34,907 nucleotides of DNA, taken from assembly GCF_019091135.1 (NCBI RefSeq), contig NZ_JAGXJW010000073.1:1-34907 (forward strand). The letters are read 5' to 3'. Source of the stretch: Cohnella sp. GbtcB17. Lineage in GTDB: Bacteria; Bacillota; Bacilli; Paenibacillales; Paenibacillaceae. Under the pieces are notes generated by a model that had not been told where the DNA came from, did not search any database, and saw nothing but the letters and a program-made list of their open reading frames with translations. Numbering within the stretch: position 1 is the stretch's first letter; each line of letters begins with the position of its first letter. The position numbers were made by a program, and so were the translations under genes. Shown here in pieces: positions 6,949 to 15,637 of the stretch.

Positions 6949-7755
6949 ATGAGCAAGAGGCTACGTATGGACCTGCAGCTGTTCGCAGGCGAGGAGAGCG
7001 AAACGGGCGTTGAAGGAGCTTCCGCCGCCGGGGAGCAAACGGAAGGCAATGAGGGGGATCAGTCCCAGACGGGCGTAGAAGGGCAAGGCGCTGCCGCCGA
7101 GCAGGGACAACAGAACAACTTCGAGAAGGCGTTCGCAAAGCGCTTGGCCGCTGAGCGCGAGAAATGGGACGCAGATCGCAAGGCCGAGCTGGACCAGTAC
7201 AAGGACTTCGACGCTTACAAAAAGGCTGCGGAGTACCTGCAGCGTACTTCCGGCATTAGCGACCTGCTCACGCTCAAAGAAGAGATCGAGCTGGTCGAGC
7301 TTCAAGAGCGCGCGGAGAAAGAAAACGTACCCGCGTCCGTGTTGAAACGGATCGACGAGCTTGAGGCGAAAGCCAAGAAGGGCGAGGAGCTTGAAGCCGC
7401 TGAGCTGCAAAAGCAGGAGTGGCAGTCCTTCGAGGCGTCGCTGAAGGAGTTCGCGACCGACAAGCAGCTGGACGGCAAGCCGCTCGACCATATGGAGCTC
7501 TGGAAGTACATGCACGAGAACGAGGTCAGCAAGCCGGAGGTCGCGTTCCGTGCGATGAAGGCGGACCTACTCGAAAAGCAGCTGGAGACGGCCGAGAAGG
7601 ACGCCATCGATAAATACCTGAAATCGAAGCAAGGCCCAAAAACAGAAGGCGCCCAGGGCGCAGCAGCAACGCAGAACGCCGGACCGCCTACCTCGTGGAA
7701 AGAGGCAGAGCAACGGATGGCGGAGCGCCTGCGCGCAGCCCGGGAAGCCCAATAA
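6949..7755 (+). CDS. Capsid scaffolding protein
   Basis: The 268-residue protein has the N-terminal MDLQLFAG motif common to scaffold and capsid proteins of Gram-positive phages, a low-complexity Glu/Gln/Gly linker, a long coiled-coil core (AKRLAAEREKWDADRKAEL; LKEEIELVELQERAEKE) and a short basic C terminus (AEQRMAERLRAAREAQ) that would bind capsid subunits. It lies directly before the major capsid gene, the usual place. It shapes the procapsid and leaves or is degraded on maturation. AAGGAGG precedes the ATG. Confidence 0.88.
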   Translation: MSKRLRMDLQLFAGEESETGVEGASAAGEQTEGNEGDQSQTGVEGQGAAAEQGQQNNFEKAFAKRLAAEREKWDADRKAELDQYKDFDAYKKAAEYLQRTSGISDLLTLKEEIELVELQERAEKENVPASVLKRIDELEAKAKKGEELEAAELQKQEWQSFEASLKEFATDKQLDGKPLDHMELWKYMHENEVSKPEVAFRAMKADLLEKQLETAEKDAIDKYLKSKQGPKTEGAQGAAATQNAGPPTSWKEAEQRMAERLRAAREAQ

Positions 7756-7769
7756 GGAGCTGAATAGCA

Positions 7770-8960
7770 TTGGCTGGAGCAGACCTTTCGACGATCGGCG
7801 ATGCGCTTAAGATCGATTACCTGCCGCAGGTGCAGGAGCAAGTGAACAACGGTTCGAACTACTTCGTCAAGAAGCTGAAAGATAAGGCCGAGGAAATCTC
7901 GGGCAGCGGTAAGAACTTTTACATCGCCCACCACTTCGGCCGCAACAGCGGCGTCGGCGCAGGTACGGAAATGGGCGACCTTCCTGCGGCAGGCGCGCAA
8001 GGATACAAGGGATCGACGGGCAATGTGGCTTATATCCACGGCCGCCTGCAGGTCTCGAACGCTGCGATCCAAGCAGCGAAGAAGAACGACACGTCGTATA
8101 TCAAGGAGATGACCGCCGAGGTCAAGGGCCTGACGACGGACCTGCAGAACTATATGCGCCGCGCGTCGCTCGGCGACGGCACAGGCAAGCTGGCCGTGTT
8201 CGCGGTCAATACAGCTGTGACGACGCTGGCGGTCGACGACATTCGTCTGTTCTTTATCGGCCAGGTTATTGACATCGTCGACAGCGACGGCGTTACGGTC
8301 GATGTGACGGCACGGACGATTCAGGACATCGACTACAATGCCAAGACAATCAAGATCAGCGGCGCAGCGGTCACGACGGCAGCCGGCGACTTCGCCGTCA
8401 ACACCGGGACGCTGAACCTCGACCCTGTCGGCCTGGCGTCGATTATCTCGGCGACGAAGACGCTGCAAGGGCTCGCCCCGGGGACGTATGGCTGGTGGAA
8501 GGCGAACATGCTCGGTAACAGCGGCACGGGCCGTGCGATCTCCGATCTGCTGCTTCGCTCGCTGGTCGACCGCATCGACATCGTATCCGGCAAGAAGGTC
8601 GAGTGGCTCGCCGCTGATCACGGCATTCGTGCCGCGTACGAGGGCGTGCTGACCAGCATGAAGCGCTTCGTCAACCCGATGGAGCTGGAAGGCGGCTACG
8701 AGGCCATCGAGTTCGACAACAAGCCGCTGATTGTCGACCGCTACATGCCGCGTCAGCGCGTGTGGGCCGGCAACTGGGACGACCTCGGTTGGTACTACAC
8801 ATCGCAGCTGGCGTTCATGGAAGAGGACGGCAGCATGTTTTCTCGCGTACCGAACAAGCCGGCGTACGAGGCGACCGCGTTCGAGTACGGCACGATGGTC
8901 TGCCACGCCCGCAACGCTTTCGGCGAGCTCGGCGATCTGAACGAAGCGTCCGGGTACTAA
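7770..8960 (+). CDS. Major capsid protein
   Basis: 396 residues, starting with TTG behind AAGGAG. It follows the scaffold gene and reads like an HK97-fold capsid of the podovirus-type coat family: N-arm (ALKIDYLPQVQEQVNN), extended loop (HHFGRNSGVGAGTEMG), spine helix (DTSYIKEMTAEVKGLTTDLQNYMRRA), an inserted beta domain (about residues 140-215), and a C-terminal axial domain (LLLRSLVDRIDIVSGKKVEW, ending with YGTMVCHARNAFGEL). A strong terminator follows. Confidence 0.88.
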   Translation: MAGADLSTIGDALKIDYLPQVQEQVNNGSNYFVKKLKDKAEEISGSGKNFYIAHHFGRNSGVGAGTEMGDLPAAGAQGYKGSTGNVAYIHGRLQVSNAAIQAAKKNDTSYIKEMTAEVKGLTTDLQNYMRRASLGDGTGKLAVFAVNTAVTTLAVDDIRLFFIGQVIDIVDSDGVTVDVTARTIQDIDYNAKTIKISGAAVTTAAGDFAVNTGTLNLDPVGLASIISATKTLQGLAPGTYGWWKANMLGNSGTGRAISDLLLRSLVDRIDIVSGKKVEWLAADHGIRAAYEGVLTSMKRFVNPMELEGGYEAIEFDNKPLIVDRYMPRQRVWAGNWDDLGWYYTSQLAFMEEDGSMFSRVPNKPAYEATAFEYGTMVCHARNAFGELGDLNEASGY

Positions 8961-8978
8961 TTCGGAGCAGCATGACGG

Positions 8979-9007
8979 GAGGAGCCTTCGGGCTCCTCTT
9001 TACTTTT
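8979..9007 (+). terminator. Intrinsic terminator after the major capsid gene
   Basis: GAGGAGCC (8979-8986) and GGCTCCTC (8991-8998) form a perfect 8-bp stem with a TTCG loop, followed by TTTACTTTT. It probably sets high capsid expression relative to later genes. Confidence 0.85.
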
Positions 9008-9020
9008 AAGGAGGATGGGC

Positions 9021-9395
9021 ATGGAGCGATACGAACGAGACGGCTTTACCCGTGTGTTCACGAACGATCTGTACGAGGTGGAGCGCCAACTGCAGGATTA
9101 CGACGAGCATCTGTACGTGATGTGGAACCCGCACACCGGCGAGCATCTGGTCGTGGATGGACTGGTGGGGCTGTCCGTGATGAAGATTCCGCAGCGTGGT
9201 TTCCCGGCGCTCACGACGGCTGTCGTCGACCGGATCCGGAGGATCCATACCGCGAACGGCTTCAGCGCGACGGCGCACGTGGAGGCCGCGCAGGACCGTC
9301 TGGAGCGCGAGAACGAGAAGCGCGTGCATGAGATGGCGGAGAACTTCGCCCGCGACACGCTGAAGTCGGCACGGCAGATCGCCTATTACCAATAA
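9021..9395 (+). CDS. Phage hypothetical protein, 124 aa
   Basis: Two ATGs are in frame (9015 and 9021); AAGGAGG abuts the first and has normal spacing to the second, so 9021 is chosen. N-terminal half is beta-rich (FTNDLYEVERQLQDYDEHLYVMWNPHTGEHLVVDG), resembling small phage proteins that interact with structural parts, and the C-terminal half is a long charged helix (VEAAQDRLERENEKRVHEMAENFAR). Between capsid and connector, so a head accessory role is likely; no family is recognised. Confidence 0.68.
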   Translation: MERYERDGFTRVFTNDLYEVERQLQDYDEHLYVMWNPHTGEHLVVDGLVGLSVMKIPQRGFPALTTAVVDRIRRIHTANGFSATAHVEAAQDRLERENEKRVHEMAENFARDTLKSARQIAYYQ

Positions 9396-9410
9396 GGCAG
9401 GTGAAGGACT

Positions 9411-9980
9411 TTGATCGTTAGCGAGATCCTCGATCGCGTGAAACTGCTGATCGACCACGACCTGACGCCGGCACAGGTCATCGCGAACATGAACGAGCTG
9501 ACCAAGAAGCTGTTCAGGAAGTTTCCGCTTCCGGATGCCGTGTGCAAGTTCCCGACGACAGCGACACCTTACTATTCGCTGCCCGATGACTGCTCGGAGG
9601 ATCGGATACGCGTCGTGACAATTGACGGAGTGGATTACACGAAGGTGGCGCCAGAGACGCAGACGCCGCCGGCAAACTTCTGTACGGTGTTCTCAGGCGC
9701 GCTATTCATTTCGCCGAATTGCGTGGGGAAGGTAGCGTACCTGTACTACAGGCCGCGTCCCGATGGTCTGACTGCAAGCAACATGTCGACGGAGCCAGCG
9801 TTCTATCCGGACTATCACGATCTGTATGTCTACGATGCGGCAAAGTGGATCGCTGGGATTCAGCGCGACGTCGACCTGCGGAATAACTTCCAGGCGGAGT
9901 ATGACGAGTTGCTGAAGGATGCGACAAAGCAACTAAAAAAGATGGGACTTAAGCGTGTGAAAGAGACGATCGAATGGTGA
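9411..9980 (+). CDS. Head-tail adaptor/connector protein
   Basis: The 189-residue protein starts at TTG after AGGTGAAGG. Its N-terminal helices (SEILDRVKLLIDHDLTPAQVIANMNELTKKLF), beta core (TPYYSLPDDCSEDRI) and C-terminal helical domain (YHDLYVYDAAKWIAGIQRDVDL) follow the pattern of adaptor proteins that extend the portal (gp4/gp6-like connectors of podoviruses). It comes straight after the head genes and before tail genes, as expected. Confidence 0.72.
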   Translation: MIVSEILDRVKLLIDHDLTPAQVIANMNELTKKLFRKFPLPDAVCKFPTTATPYYSLPDDCSEDRIRVVTIDGVDYTKVAPETQTPPANFCTVFSGALFISPNCVGKVAYLYYRPRPDGLTASNMSTEPAFYPDYHDLYVYDAAKWIAGIQRDVDLRNNFQAEYDELLKDATKQLKKMGLKRVKETIEW

Positions 9981-9990
9981 GGTGAAAGAA

Positions 9991-11706
9991 TTGGATAACG
10001 CGATGAACATTGCCGCGCGGGAAATGGGCGAGTTGATCGAACTCGCCAACATTAAGCAGCCAATCATCGACGGGATTAATGCGCAGTTGGCGGAAATTGC
10101 GAATCGAACGATATCATTAGATGACCCAAAATACGGGGTGAAAGGTGACGGAACAGACGAAACAACCAAAATCAGGCAGGCTTTTGCCGATGCTATGACA
10201 TCGGGCGTGGCCATTGATCTAGGCAAAGCCACAACAAAATATACAATCACGCAAAGCATCGTTATCGATAAGCCTCTAACAATTTACGCCAATGGCGCAA
10301 ACTCCATATTTGAACAGTTATCGTGGTGTGTACCTTGTATTGAAATAAGAAATCCAAATGTGACGATTATTGGCGCTTTTCATTTCGAGTGCAATCAACC
10401 GCGAGTATTTGTTGATTCCACAGTGTTTAACGCTGCGCCCAATAACGCCCTTGTTAAGGCTGAGAATCCGGTTTTCTATACTGGTGCGGGAGCCGCCGTC
10501 TATTGCATGCACGACTTCGACCATATGTACATTGACAAGGTTTACGCGAAAGGTTTCATCGGCGGTATTTATGCGGCAGGCAGAAACACCGATCTTACGA
10601 GGGATATTCATATCAATTGCCTGACAATCGAAAATGTGGATTTCGGTTTTCTTGGTGTGTGTTTCCAAGATATTTACATCGGGGAGATTAACGGAAAGAA
10701 TATCCTGCGGTCACAGGGAGTAGACGTTCATGCTTTGTACTTCACGCAATCCTCCATCCGCAGTAAGGGCGGTTATATCGGTTCAGTTACTTGTGACGGT
10801 ATCGAAGATTTAGAGTCGCATGTGGTCAGCATTAAAACGTTCGACGATATTCACATTGGTAGAATTTTCGGGCAGAATGTCGGGACGTTTTTCACGACTA
10901 TTTCCTCATCGGGGTACGTCGGGAGCATCGAAGGTACAGCAAAGGCAGGAGATAACTATTTCGGCGGCGTAAACATCCAAGATAACTGTGACTACGTAAT
11001 TAACTCCATCGATATATCTAGTAATGCCGCCTATCAAAGTCCTACCGTTGTTGGTCGAGCGGTAACGGTAGTTGGAGGCGCAAACGCTGTTATCAATAAA
11101 GCAAGAATTAAAATGACATCAGCGAGCCCATCCGAGGCGTTTATGTTGTCAGGTTCAGGAAGAATCATAATAAACAACCCAATCATTGAGTATGTTAATC
11201 CGCAGATGTCTGCTGAATTGATGTATGCGATTCGGATTCTTTTCTCGGGGGGCACGGGACTTAAAGGAATATACGTTAATGATCCTGAGCTAATCGGCGG
11301 AAGTTATTTGCTGAGAAAAGCAGCAGGCGGTGCGGTTTATGAACTAGTATTCGATCCAAATAAAGTCCGAGGCGGTATTGTTGAATCTACAGTCTTGTGT
11401 GAGGACGCCGTTTTTAATAACACGTTCACCTCGTTTTCGAAGACAGCATTCAATGCAACTACTTTAGACACTCAACCGTCCATTGGCAGCAGGAATGTTC
11501 TTAAAACAAGTCGTGGTGCAGCGAACACAATCTTAAAGTTTAGAGCTGGCACGAATGGACAAGAATTTATCCTCATTCAAAATGATACTGTTACCAGTAT
11601 CGCGCACAACACAGACATAATTCTAAAAGGGGGCGCAACACTTTCACCCACATCATGGAAATTACTGAGGTTCGTTTGGTTCGATGGAAAGGCCTATGAA
11701 ATCTAA
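9991..11706 (+). CDS. Tailspike, right-handed beta-helix (pectate-lyase 3-like)
   Basis: TTG at 9991, five bases after GGTGAGGTGA, is preferred to the GTG at 9982; 571 residues. N-terminal helix (residues 1-40) probably binds the virion. YGVKGDGTDET (48-58) is the hallmark of Pectate_lyase_3 tailspikes, followed by beta-helix turns (LTIYANGANSIFEQLS, VTIIGAFHFECNQPR) and a beta-sandwich-like C terminus. Such proteins bind and often cut surface glycans. Base composition is clearly more AT-rich than in neighbouring phage genes, consistent with acquired receptor-binding sequence. The C-terminal cap sits downstream in another frame (see the pseudogene). Confidence 0.85.
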   Translation: MDNAMNIAAREMGELIELANIKQPIIDGINAQLAEIANRTISLDDPKYGVKGDGTDETTKIRQAFADAMTSGVAIDLGKATTKYTITQSIVIDKPLTIYANGANSIFEQLSWCVPCIEIRNPNVTIIGAFHFECNQPRVFVDSTVFNAAPNNALVKAENPVFYTGAGAAVYCMHDFDHMYIDKVYAKGFIGGIYAAGRNTDLTRDIHINCLTIENVDFGFLGVCFQDIYIGEINGKNILRSQGVDVHALYFTQSSIRSKGGYIGSVTCDGIEDLESHVVSIKTFDDIHIGRIFGQNVGTFFTTISSSGYVGSIEGTAKAGDNYFGGVNIQDNCDYVINSIDISSNAAYQSPTVVGRAVTVVGGANAVINKARIKMTSASPSEAFMLSGSGRIIINNPIIEYVNPQMSAELMYAIRILFSGGTGLKGIYVNDPELIGGSYLLRKAAGGAVYELVFDPNKVRGGIVESTVLCEDAVFNNTFTSFSKTAFNATTLDTQPSIGSRNVLKTSRGAANTILKFRAGTNGQEFILIQNDTVTSIAHNTDIILKGGATLSPTSWKLLRFVWFDGKAYEI

Positions 11707-11723
11707 ACGTTGGATTGAGGATA

Positions 11724-11876
11724 GGAAATTTCGTTGGTGCAGTGTATAATTTTCCCGGTTAATCAAGTAACTAGATTATTGATACTGCGCCTGCATCAAG
11801 TGGATATATCGGTTGGACTTGCACAACAGCGGGTTCGCCGGGAACTTGGAAAGGCTACGGACAGATTCAAGCATAA
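11724..11876 (+). pseudogene. Remnant of a tailspike C-terminal cap
   Basis: In a frame different from the short ORF that could be called here (11734-11916), codons 11724-11876 read GNFVGAVYNFPG, then two in-frame stops (TAA at 11760, TAG at 11772), then IIDTAPASSGYIGWTCTTAG and SPGTWKGYGQIQA before TAA. The SSGYIGW-CTTAG-SPGTWKG element is the common C-terminal cap of phage tailspikes and appendage proteins. It is probably the decayed end of an older tailspike, left after a replacement of the spike gene. Confidence 0.7.
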
Positions 11877-11907
11877 CGATGACATGAAAGGAACAGACGT
11901 GATAAAA

Positions 11908-11944
11908 TTGACTTGATTAGTGTATAGGGGGATCAAGTCAAATG
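11908..11944 (+). promoter_or_regulatory. 10-bp inverted repeat enclosing the ribosome-binding site of the polymerase gene
   Basis: TTGACTTGAT (11908-11917) and ATCAAGTCAA (11932-11941) are perfect inverted copies. The 14-base gap holds AGGGGG, the only ribosome-binding site, and the ATG follows at 11942. As RNA it would make a hairpin with the site in the loop and the start codon at its foot; as DNA it may be a repressor site. Either way it may control this gene. Confidence 0.65.
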
Positions 11945-13303
11945 TTTGTAAGTGGTAGGACAGTACCTTTTTTCGTTTTAACAGTTGTTACATTATTATT
12001 AGGTATCGTATCAATATCAATAATAAATCCTTATGTAATAATGGCCGGCTCTATATTTTTTCTGCTTACGACGTTTTTTTTATTTAAACGTGATTTCAAT
12101 GCGGTGCTGCACGGCGCTTTACTAACGATAGTAACAGCATCAGTTTGTTTCCACTTTCTGCAAAGCGCCATCGGTTTAATCGTATTAGGTGGATTAATTG
12201 GAGTATATATATTTTTATATTTAGTAGATAAACGATATAGAAATGTAATTAAGACCAAGAGTGAATATTTTTTTCTTATATGGTTAGGTTATGCTTTTAT
12301 ACAAATGACATCGGTCGTTCAAACTTCGGCTACACAGATCAATATGAAGGCTCTTTTATTCGGAGTTGCAGTTATTTTCTTAACGGTAAGATTGATTTAC
12401 AATACGGAATGGCTTGAAAAATTCTATAAGATTTGGGGTTTTTCTTTACTTGGAACAATAATTGTCGCCTTGTGGGAAATTTCTACTAATAACCACTTGC
12501 CTAGTTCAGGCGCTATTTTCTATCGCCTAGATAATGTGGCGACTGCAGGATTTTTTAATCCAAATGACTTTTCATTTTTTCTCATCCTTAGTCTGCCGGT
12601 TATATTCCATTGGATAAAACAAAAAGGGCGATACAGATTGTTCGGCGGTTTTATGTTCCTAAGTGATTTTTACATTAACTATGTAAACGGCGCGAGATTT
12701 ATGCTTCTGCTTTTCATACTTGCCAGTTTTGCGTTTATGATTAGTTTAGTTAAAAATAACAAAAAACTATTAGCCTTATTTATCACCGTTTTTACAGTTA
12801 TTTCTTTTTTCAATATCGACACGATTAAAGAATCAATAGAAATAACTTCGTCATTATCAGAGTCCGACAGTTCAAATGATATTCGGAAACTGCTGGCAAT
12901 CGGTGCATGGAATATTTTTAAAAATAATCTTTTTGGGGTTGGCCCCGGAAATGCCCCGTACTATATGGACTTGTATGGAGTGTCGGTCGGCACGCTAAAT
13001 GTCGTTCATAATTTCTGGCTTGAAGTTCTGGTTAACTACGGATTCTTTATTTTTATGGGCATTGTGATTTTCTTTACAACGTCTGTTTATAAGATGTTCA
13101 AAGCGGTTAGAACTTCGGACAATCTTCGGAGTTCAATTTCTCCGCTGCTGTGGTCGTCAGTACTCTTCATCCCAGCATGCATTGAATCAAGTTCTATCTT
13201 CACGTTTAGCATAACCTGGTTTTTCTTTGGTTTAATGATATGTGCAGTAAACGTGATAAATAAAGAACAGTTGATCAAGAAATCTAGTAAATATTATCAG
13301 TGA
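11942..13303 (+). CDS. TuaE/Wzy-like O-antigen ligase-family surface polymer polymerase
   Basis: The 453-residue protein is mostly hydrophobic, with about 10-12 membrane spans. Motifs fit the Wzy_C/O-antigen ligase family, closest in feel to TuaE of teichuronic acid synthesis: FNPNDFSFFL (around residue 206), GARFMLLLF, then the external loop GVGPGN (332-337) and VVHNFWLEVLVNYGF. Such enzymes polymerise or transfer cell-surface glycans in the membrane. It is AT-rich and sits between virion genes beside the tailspike, so it looks like a moron: a lysogenic-conversion gene that may alter the glycan this phage uses as receptor. Substrate is unknown. Confidence 0.8.
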   Translation: MFVSGRTVPFFVLTVVTLLLGIVSISIINPYVIMAGSIFFLLTTFFLFKRDFNAVLHGALLTIVTASVCFHFLQSAIGLIVLGGLIGVYIFLYLVDKRYRNVIKTKSEYFFLIWLGYAFIQMTSVVQTSATQINMKALLFGVAVIFLTVRLIYNTEWLEKFYKIWGFSLLGTIIVALWEISTNNHLPSSGAIFYRLDNVATAGFFNPNDFSFFLILSLPVIFHWIKQKGRYRLFGGFMFLSDFYINYVNGARFMLLLFILASFAFMISLVKNNKKLLALFITVFTVISFFNIDTIKESIEITSSLSESDSSNDIRKLLAIGAWNIFKNNLFGVGPGNAPYYMDLYGVSVGTLNVVHNFWLEVLVNYGFFIFMGIVIFFTTSVYKMFKAVRTSDNLRSSISPLLWSSVLFIPACIESSSIFTFSITWFFFGLMICAVNVINKEQLIKKSSKYYQ

Positions 13304-13371
13304 CATGCGCGGAAGTCGGGCTTTATTAATGAGCCGCAGGACCACACTGCGCAATAGAGAGGAGGATGGGA

Positions 13372-14775
13372 ATGGCCTACTGGGGATCACTCCGTGGAGT
13401 ACTCGACCCGATTCCAATTCGCTCGTTCAATGGACTGTACAAGCCTGACGATCCGGGCTTCAATTTAGACGACAGTCTCATGACTGAGCTCACCAACTTC
13501 TGCCCGGACGCCTTCCCCGCGCTGACAACGAAGCCAGGGTACACCGTCGCGGGCTCGGCAGTTGGCCCCGTGCTCGGCATGGGGGCGTGGAAAGAGAAGG
13601 AGCTGCACGTCGTCTTCGCGGACGGCACATGGCGCCGGCTCAATAATGATGGAACGTGGACCACTCTCGCTTCGGGGCTCAGTACCTCGGCAGAGTGGTC
13701 TTTTTGTAACTTCCAAGGGAACCTCGGCGGCATTAACTTGATCGGCAGTAACGGCGTGGACACCATCAAGCGGTACGACGGCAGCACTGTGCAGGATCTG
13801 GCGAACGCACCTGCGGCCAGCAACTACATTGAGCAGCATGACAACCGCGTGTACTGCGCCAGCGGAAACATCATCAAATACTCGGCGCTCCGGAAGGCTG
13901 ACGACTGGGCGACCGTCAATGATGCTGGCGAGATCGTCGTCGAGTCACCCGATGGTGAGCTGGTTACGGCTGTGCGGGCAGGGCCGAAGCATCTAATCGT
14001 GTTCAAGCCGAATTCGATGTACGACTTGCTCGGGACCGGACCAAGGGATTACACGCTCGTTCCTATTGCAGCCGACATTGGCGCAGTCAACAATGATTGC
14101 ACGGTGAACATCGGAGGGCTCGTCTACTTCCTACACACGACAGGCCTTTACACCTACGCCAGCGCCCGGCCGAATAAGGACTTCTGCAAACCGGTCATGC
14201 CGTACATCCGCCGCATTAACTTGGCGGTGCTGGACAAATGCGCGCTCGGAACGGACGGCTTGAACTTGTTTGCTTCACTGCCCCTGGACACCGCGACGAC
14301 ACCGAACATCCTGCTTCAATATAATTTGGAGCGTGGCACCTGGTACGCTTGGGGCGATTACACGGCAGTGGACTTCCAGTCGCTGCCCGGTAAGCTCTAT
14401 GTCGGCGGCGCTGATGGGGCTGTCCGTCTAGTAGGCGGCACGACGAACGCAGGGGCGGCAATTACCTCGACACTGATCACGAAGCCGTTCACGGCAGGGA
14501 GCATGGCTCGCAAGCAGCAATGGTTCAAATTGTGGTTGGTTGCGTCGGTGCCTTCCGGCAGCTCCGTCAGTGTGTACCTCAGCGGGCAGGAGAGTGGCGA
14601 GGACTGGGAACTGGCGAAGACAATCACAGCCGAAGCGGATTTGCAGTTTAAAATGATTCTGGTGCCGACGGGGCAGATCAAGAATGTAAATGCCGTCCGG
14701 ATTAAATTGGTCTGCACGGGTCCGGTTACGATTCATGAGATTACTCGCCAATTGCGCGAGATGCCAATGAGGTGA
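13372..14775 (+). CDS. Tail-hub/DNA-stabilisation-like structural protein
   Basis: ATG at 13372 has a proper AGAGAGGAGG spacing; the in-frame ATG at 13366 abuts the site. The 467-residue protein is beta-rich with repeated WxxxxDGTW-like blades (VFADGTWRRLNNDGTWTTL; YDGSTVQDLA; FLHTTGLYTYA; GGADGAVRLVGG), suggesting a propeller. This is the pattern of P22 gp10-like stabilisation proteins and short-tail hub parts that plug the portal channel. Exact family is uncertain. GC content returns to the phage norm, marking the right edge of the AT-rich cassette. Confidence 0.6.
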   Translation: MAYWGSLRGVLDPIPIRSFNGLYKPDDPGFNLDDSLMTELTNFCPDAFPALTTKPGYTVAGSAVGPVLGMGAWKEKELHVVFADGTWRRLNNDGTWTTLASGLSTSAEWSFCNFQGNLGGINLIGSNGVDTIKRYDGSTVQDLANAPAASNYIEQHDNRVYCASGNIIKYSALRKADDWATVNDAGEIVVESPDGELVTAVRAGPKHLIVFKPNSMYDLLGTGPRDYTLVPIAADIGAVNNDCTVNIGGLVYFLHTTGLYTYASARPNKDFCKPVMPYIRRINLAVLDKCALGTDGLNLFASLPLDTATTPNILLQYNLERGTWYAWGDYTAVDFQSLPGKLYVGGADGAVRLVGGTTNAGAAITSTLITKPFTAGSMARKQQWFKLWLVASVPSGSSVSVYLSGQESGEDWELAKTITAEADLQFKMILVPTGQIKNVNAVRIKLVCTGPVTIHEITRQLREMPMR

Positions 14776-14779
14776 GCCA

Positions 14780-15589
14780 ATGGGGATTTTTAACTTTCAA
14801 TTGTCGGACGAGGATTCTCGGGAGCAGATGGCGGAGCTGACGAAGATTCTCAACTTCCTGCTGAACGGGAAGCTGGACAGCCTCAATATCCGAGAGCTTA
14901 CGGCTGACAAGATTAATACGGGTACACTTAACGCGGGTCTCGTAACGGTACGGGCGAACATGGAAGGCGGCGCGTATATTCAGCTGGACGCTGCTGGCGG
15001 CCTCGTCATTAACGATGGTGCGCAGGACACATTCCACGCGAATATTAACGGTCTTGTCACTATGGTAGGTGCGCTGATTCAATCGTCTACGGGATTTCCA
15101 AAAGTCGTCATTAACGGAGAAGGCGACTTAATTGCAGCTTATATGGATGAAAATAATAGCATCGCCCTAGTTCCATTAATGGGCGGAGCGCCGGGTCTAT
15201 TTATTACTGCTGATGGGAATACAGCTTTCTCGGCACAAGTCTCCGATGGGGTTGCCAACTTGTACGCATACGCCAAGCCTTTACAGCTGGGGACTTCGGT
15301 ACTCGGCGATATTTATTTGTTGCCCGAGGTCGGGTATCGGACAGTAGTACGAGGTTGGGATGAAGTTCTTTCGTCAGCGACGGGGCAAACCCTACAGAAT
15401 ACGCTGGACTCCCTTCAAGACCAGATTGATTCGTTATCGTCGGCCGTAGCAAATAAAGCCGATAAAGGATCTTCTACTGGGTCTGCAGGTGGCGGCAATG
15501 GCGGCATTCCTATCGGGGCAACGTGGACAACTTCAGCCGGCCCCGTTTCGTGGGCAGGGATTGGCTCTCATTCTCATACTCAGACCTAA
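14780..15589 (+). CDS. Phage tail fibre-like structural protein
   Basis: 269 residues. The N-terminal LTADKINTGTLNAGLVTV is typical of phage tail and minor structural proteins, followed by beta-repeats (GGAYIQLDAAGGLVINDG; FHANINGLVTMVGALIQS), a coiled coil (LQNTLDSLQDQIDSLSSAVAN) and a Gly/Ser-rich C terminus (GSAGGGNGGIPI) that ends with SHSHTQT. It follows closely on the hub-like gene (ATGAGGTGAG site) and ends at a terminator. Probably a fibre or appendage; partner unknown. Confidence 0.7.
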   Translation: MGIFNFQLSDEDSREQMAELTKILNFLLNGKLDSLNIRELTADKINTGTLNAGLVTVRANMEGGAYIQLDAAGGLVINDGAQDTFHANINGLVTMVGALIQSSTGFPKVVINGEGDLIAAYMDENNSIALVPLMGGAPGLFITADGNTAFSAQVSDGVANLYAYAKPLQLGTSVLGDIYLLPEVGYRTVVRGWDEVLSSATGQTLQNTLDSLQDQIDSLSSAVANKADKGSSTGSAGGGNGGIPIGATWTTSAGPVSWAGIGSHSHTQT

Positions 15590-15613
15590 GGCGTCCTAAG
15601 TGGACGTCTTTTC
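15589..15613 (+). terminator. Intrinsic terminator after the fibre-like gene
   Basis: AGGCGTCC (15589-15596) pairs with GGACGTCT (15602-15609) with one G-U pair, loop TAAGT, then TTTTCT. Confidence 0.8.
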
Positions 15614-15637
15614 TATATCACGAAAGGAGCGATCACC

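Noticed and set aside
7302..8906. Long minus-strand open frame (534 codons) opposite scaffold and capsid
   Set aside because: Antisense to two clear phage genes; low-complexity Arg/Val-rich translation, no ribosome-binding site. It results from GC-rich codon use.
11734..11916. Short + strand ORF between tailspike and polymerase
   Set aside because: The overlapping frame encodes a recognisable tailspike cap remnant; this ORF has no ribosome-binding site and its translation looks random.
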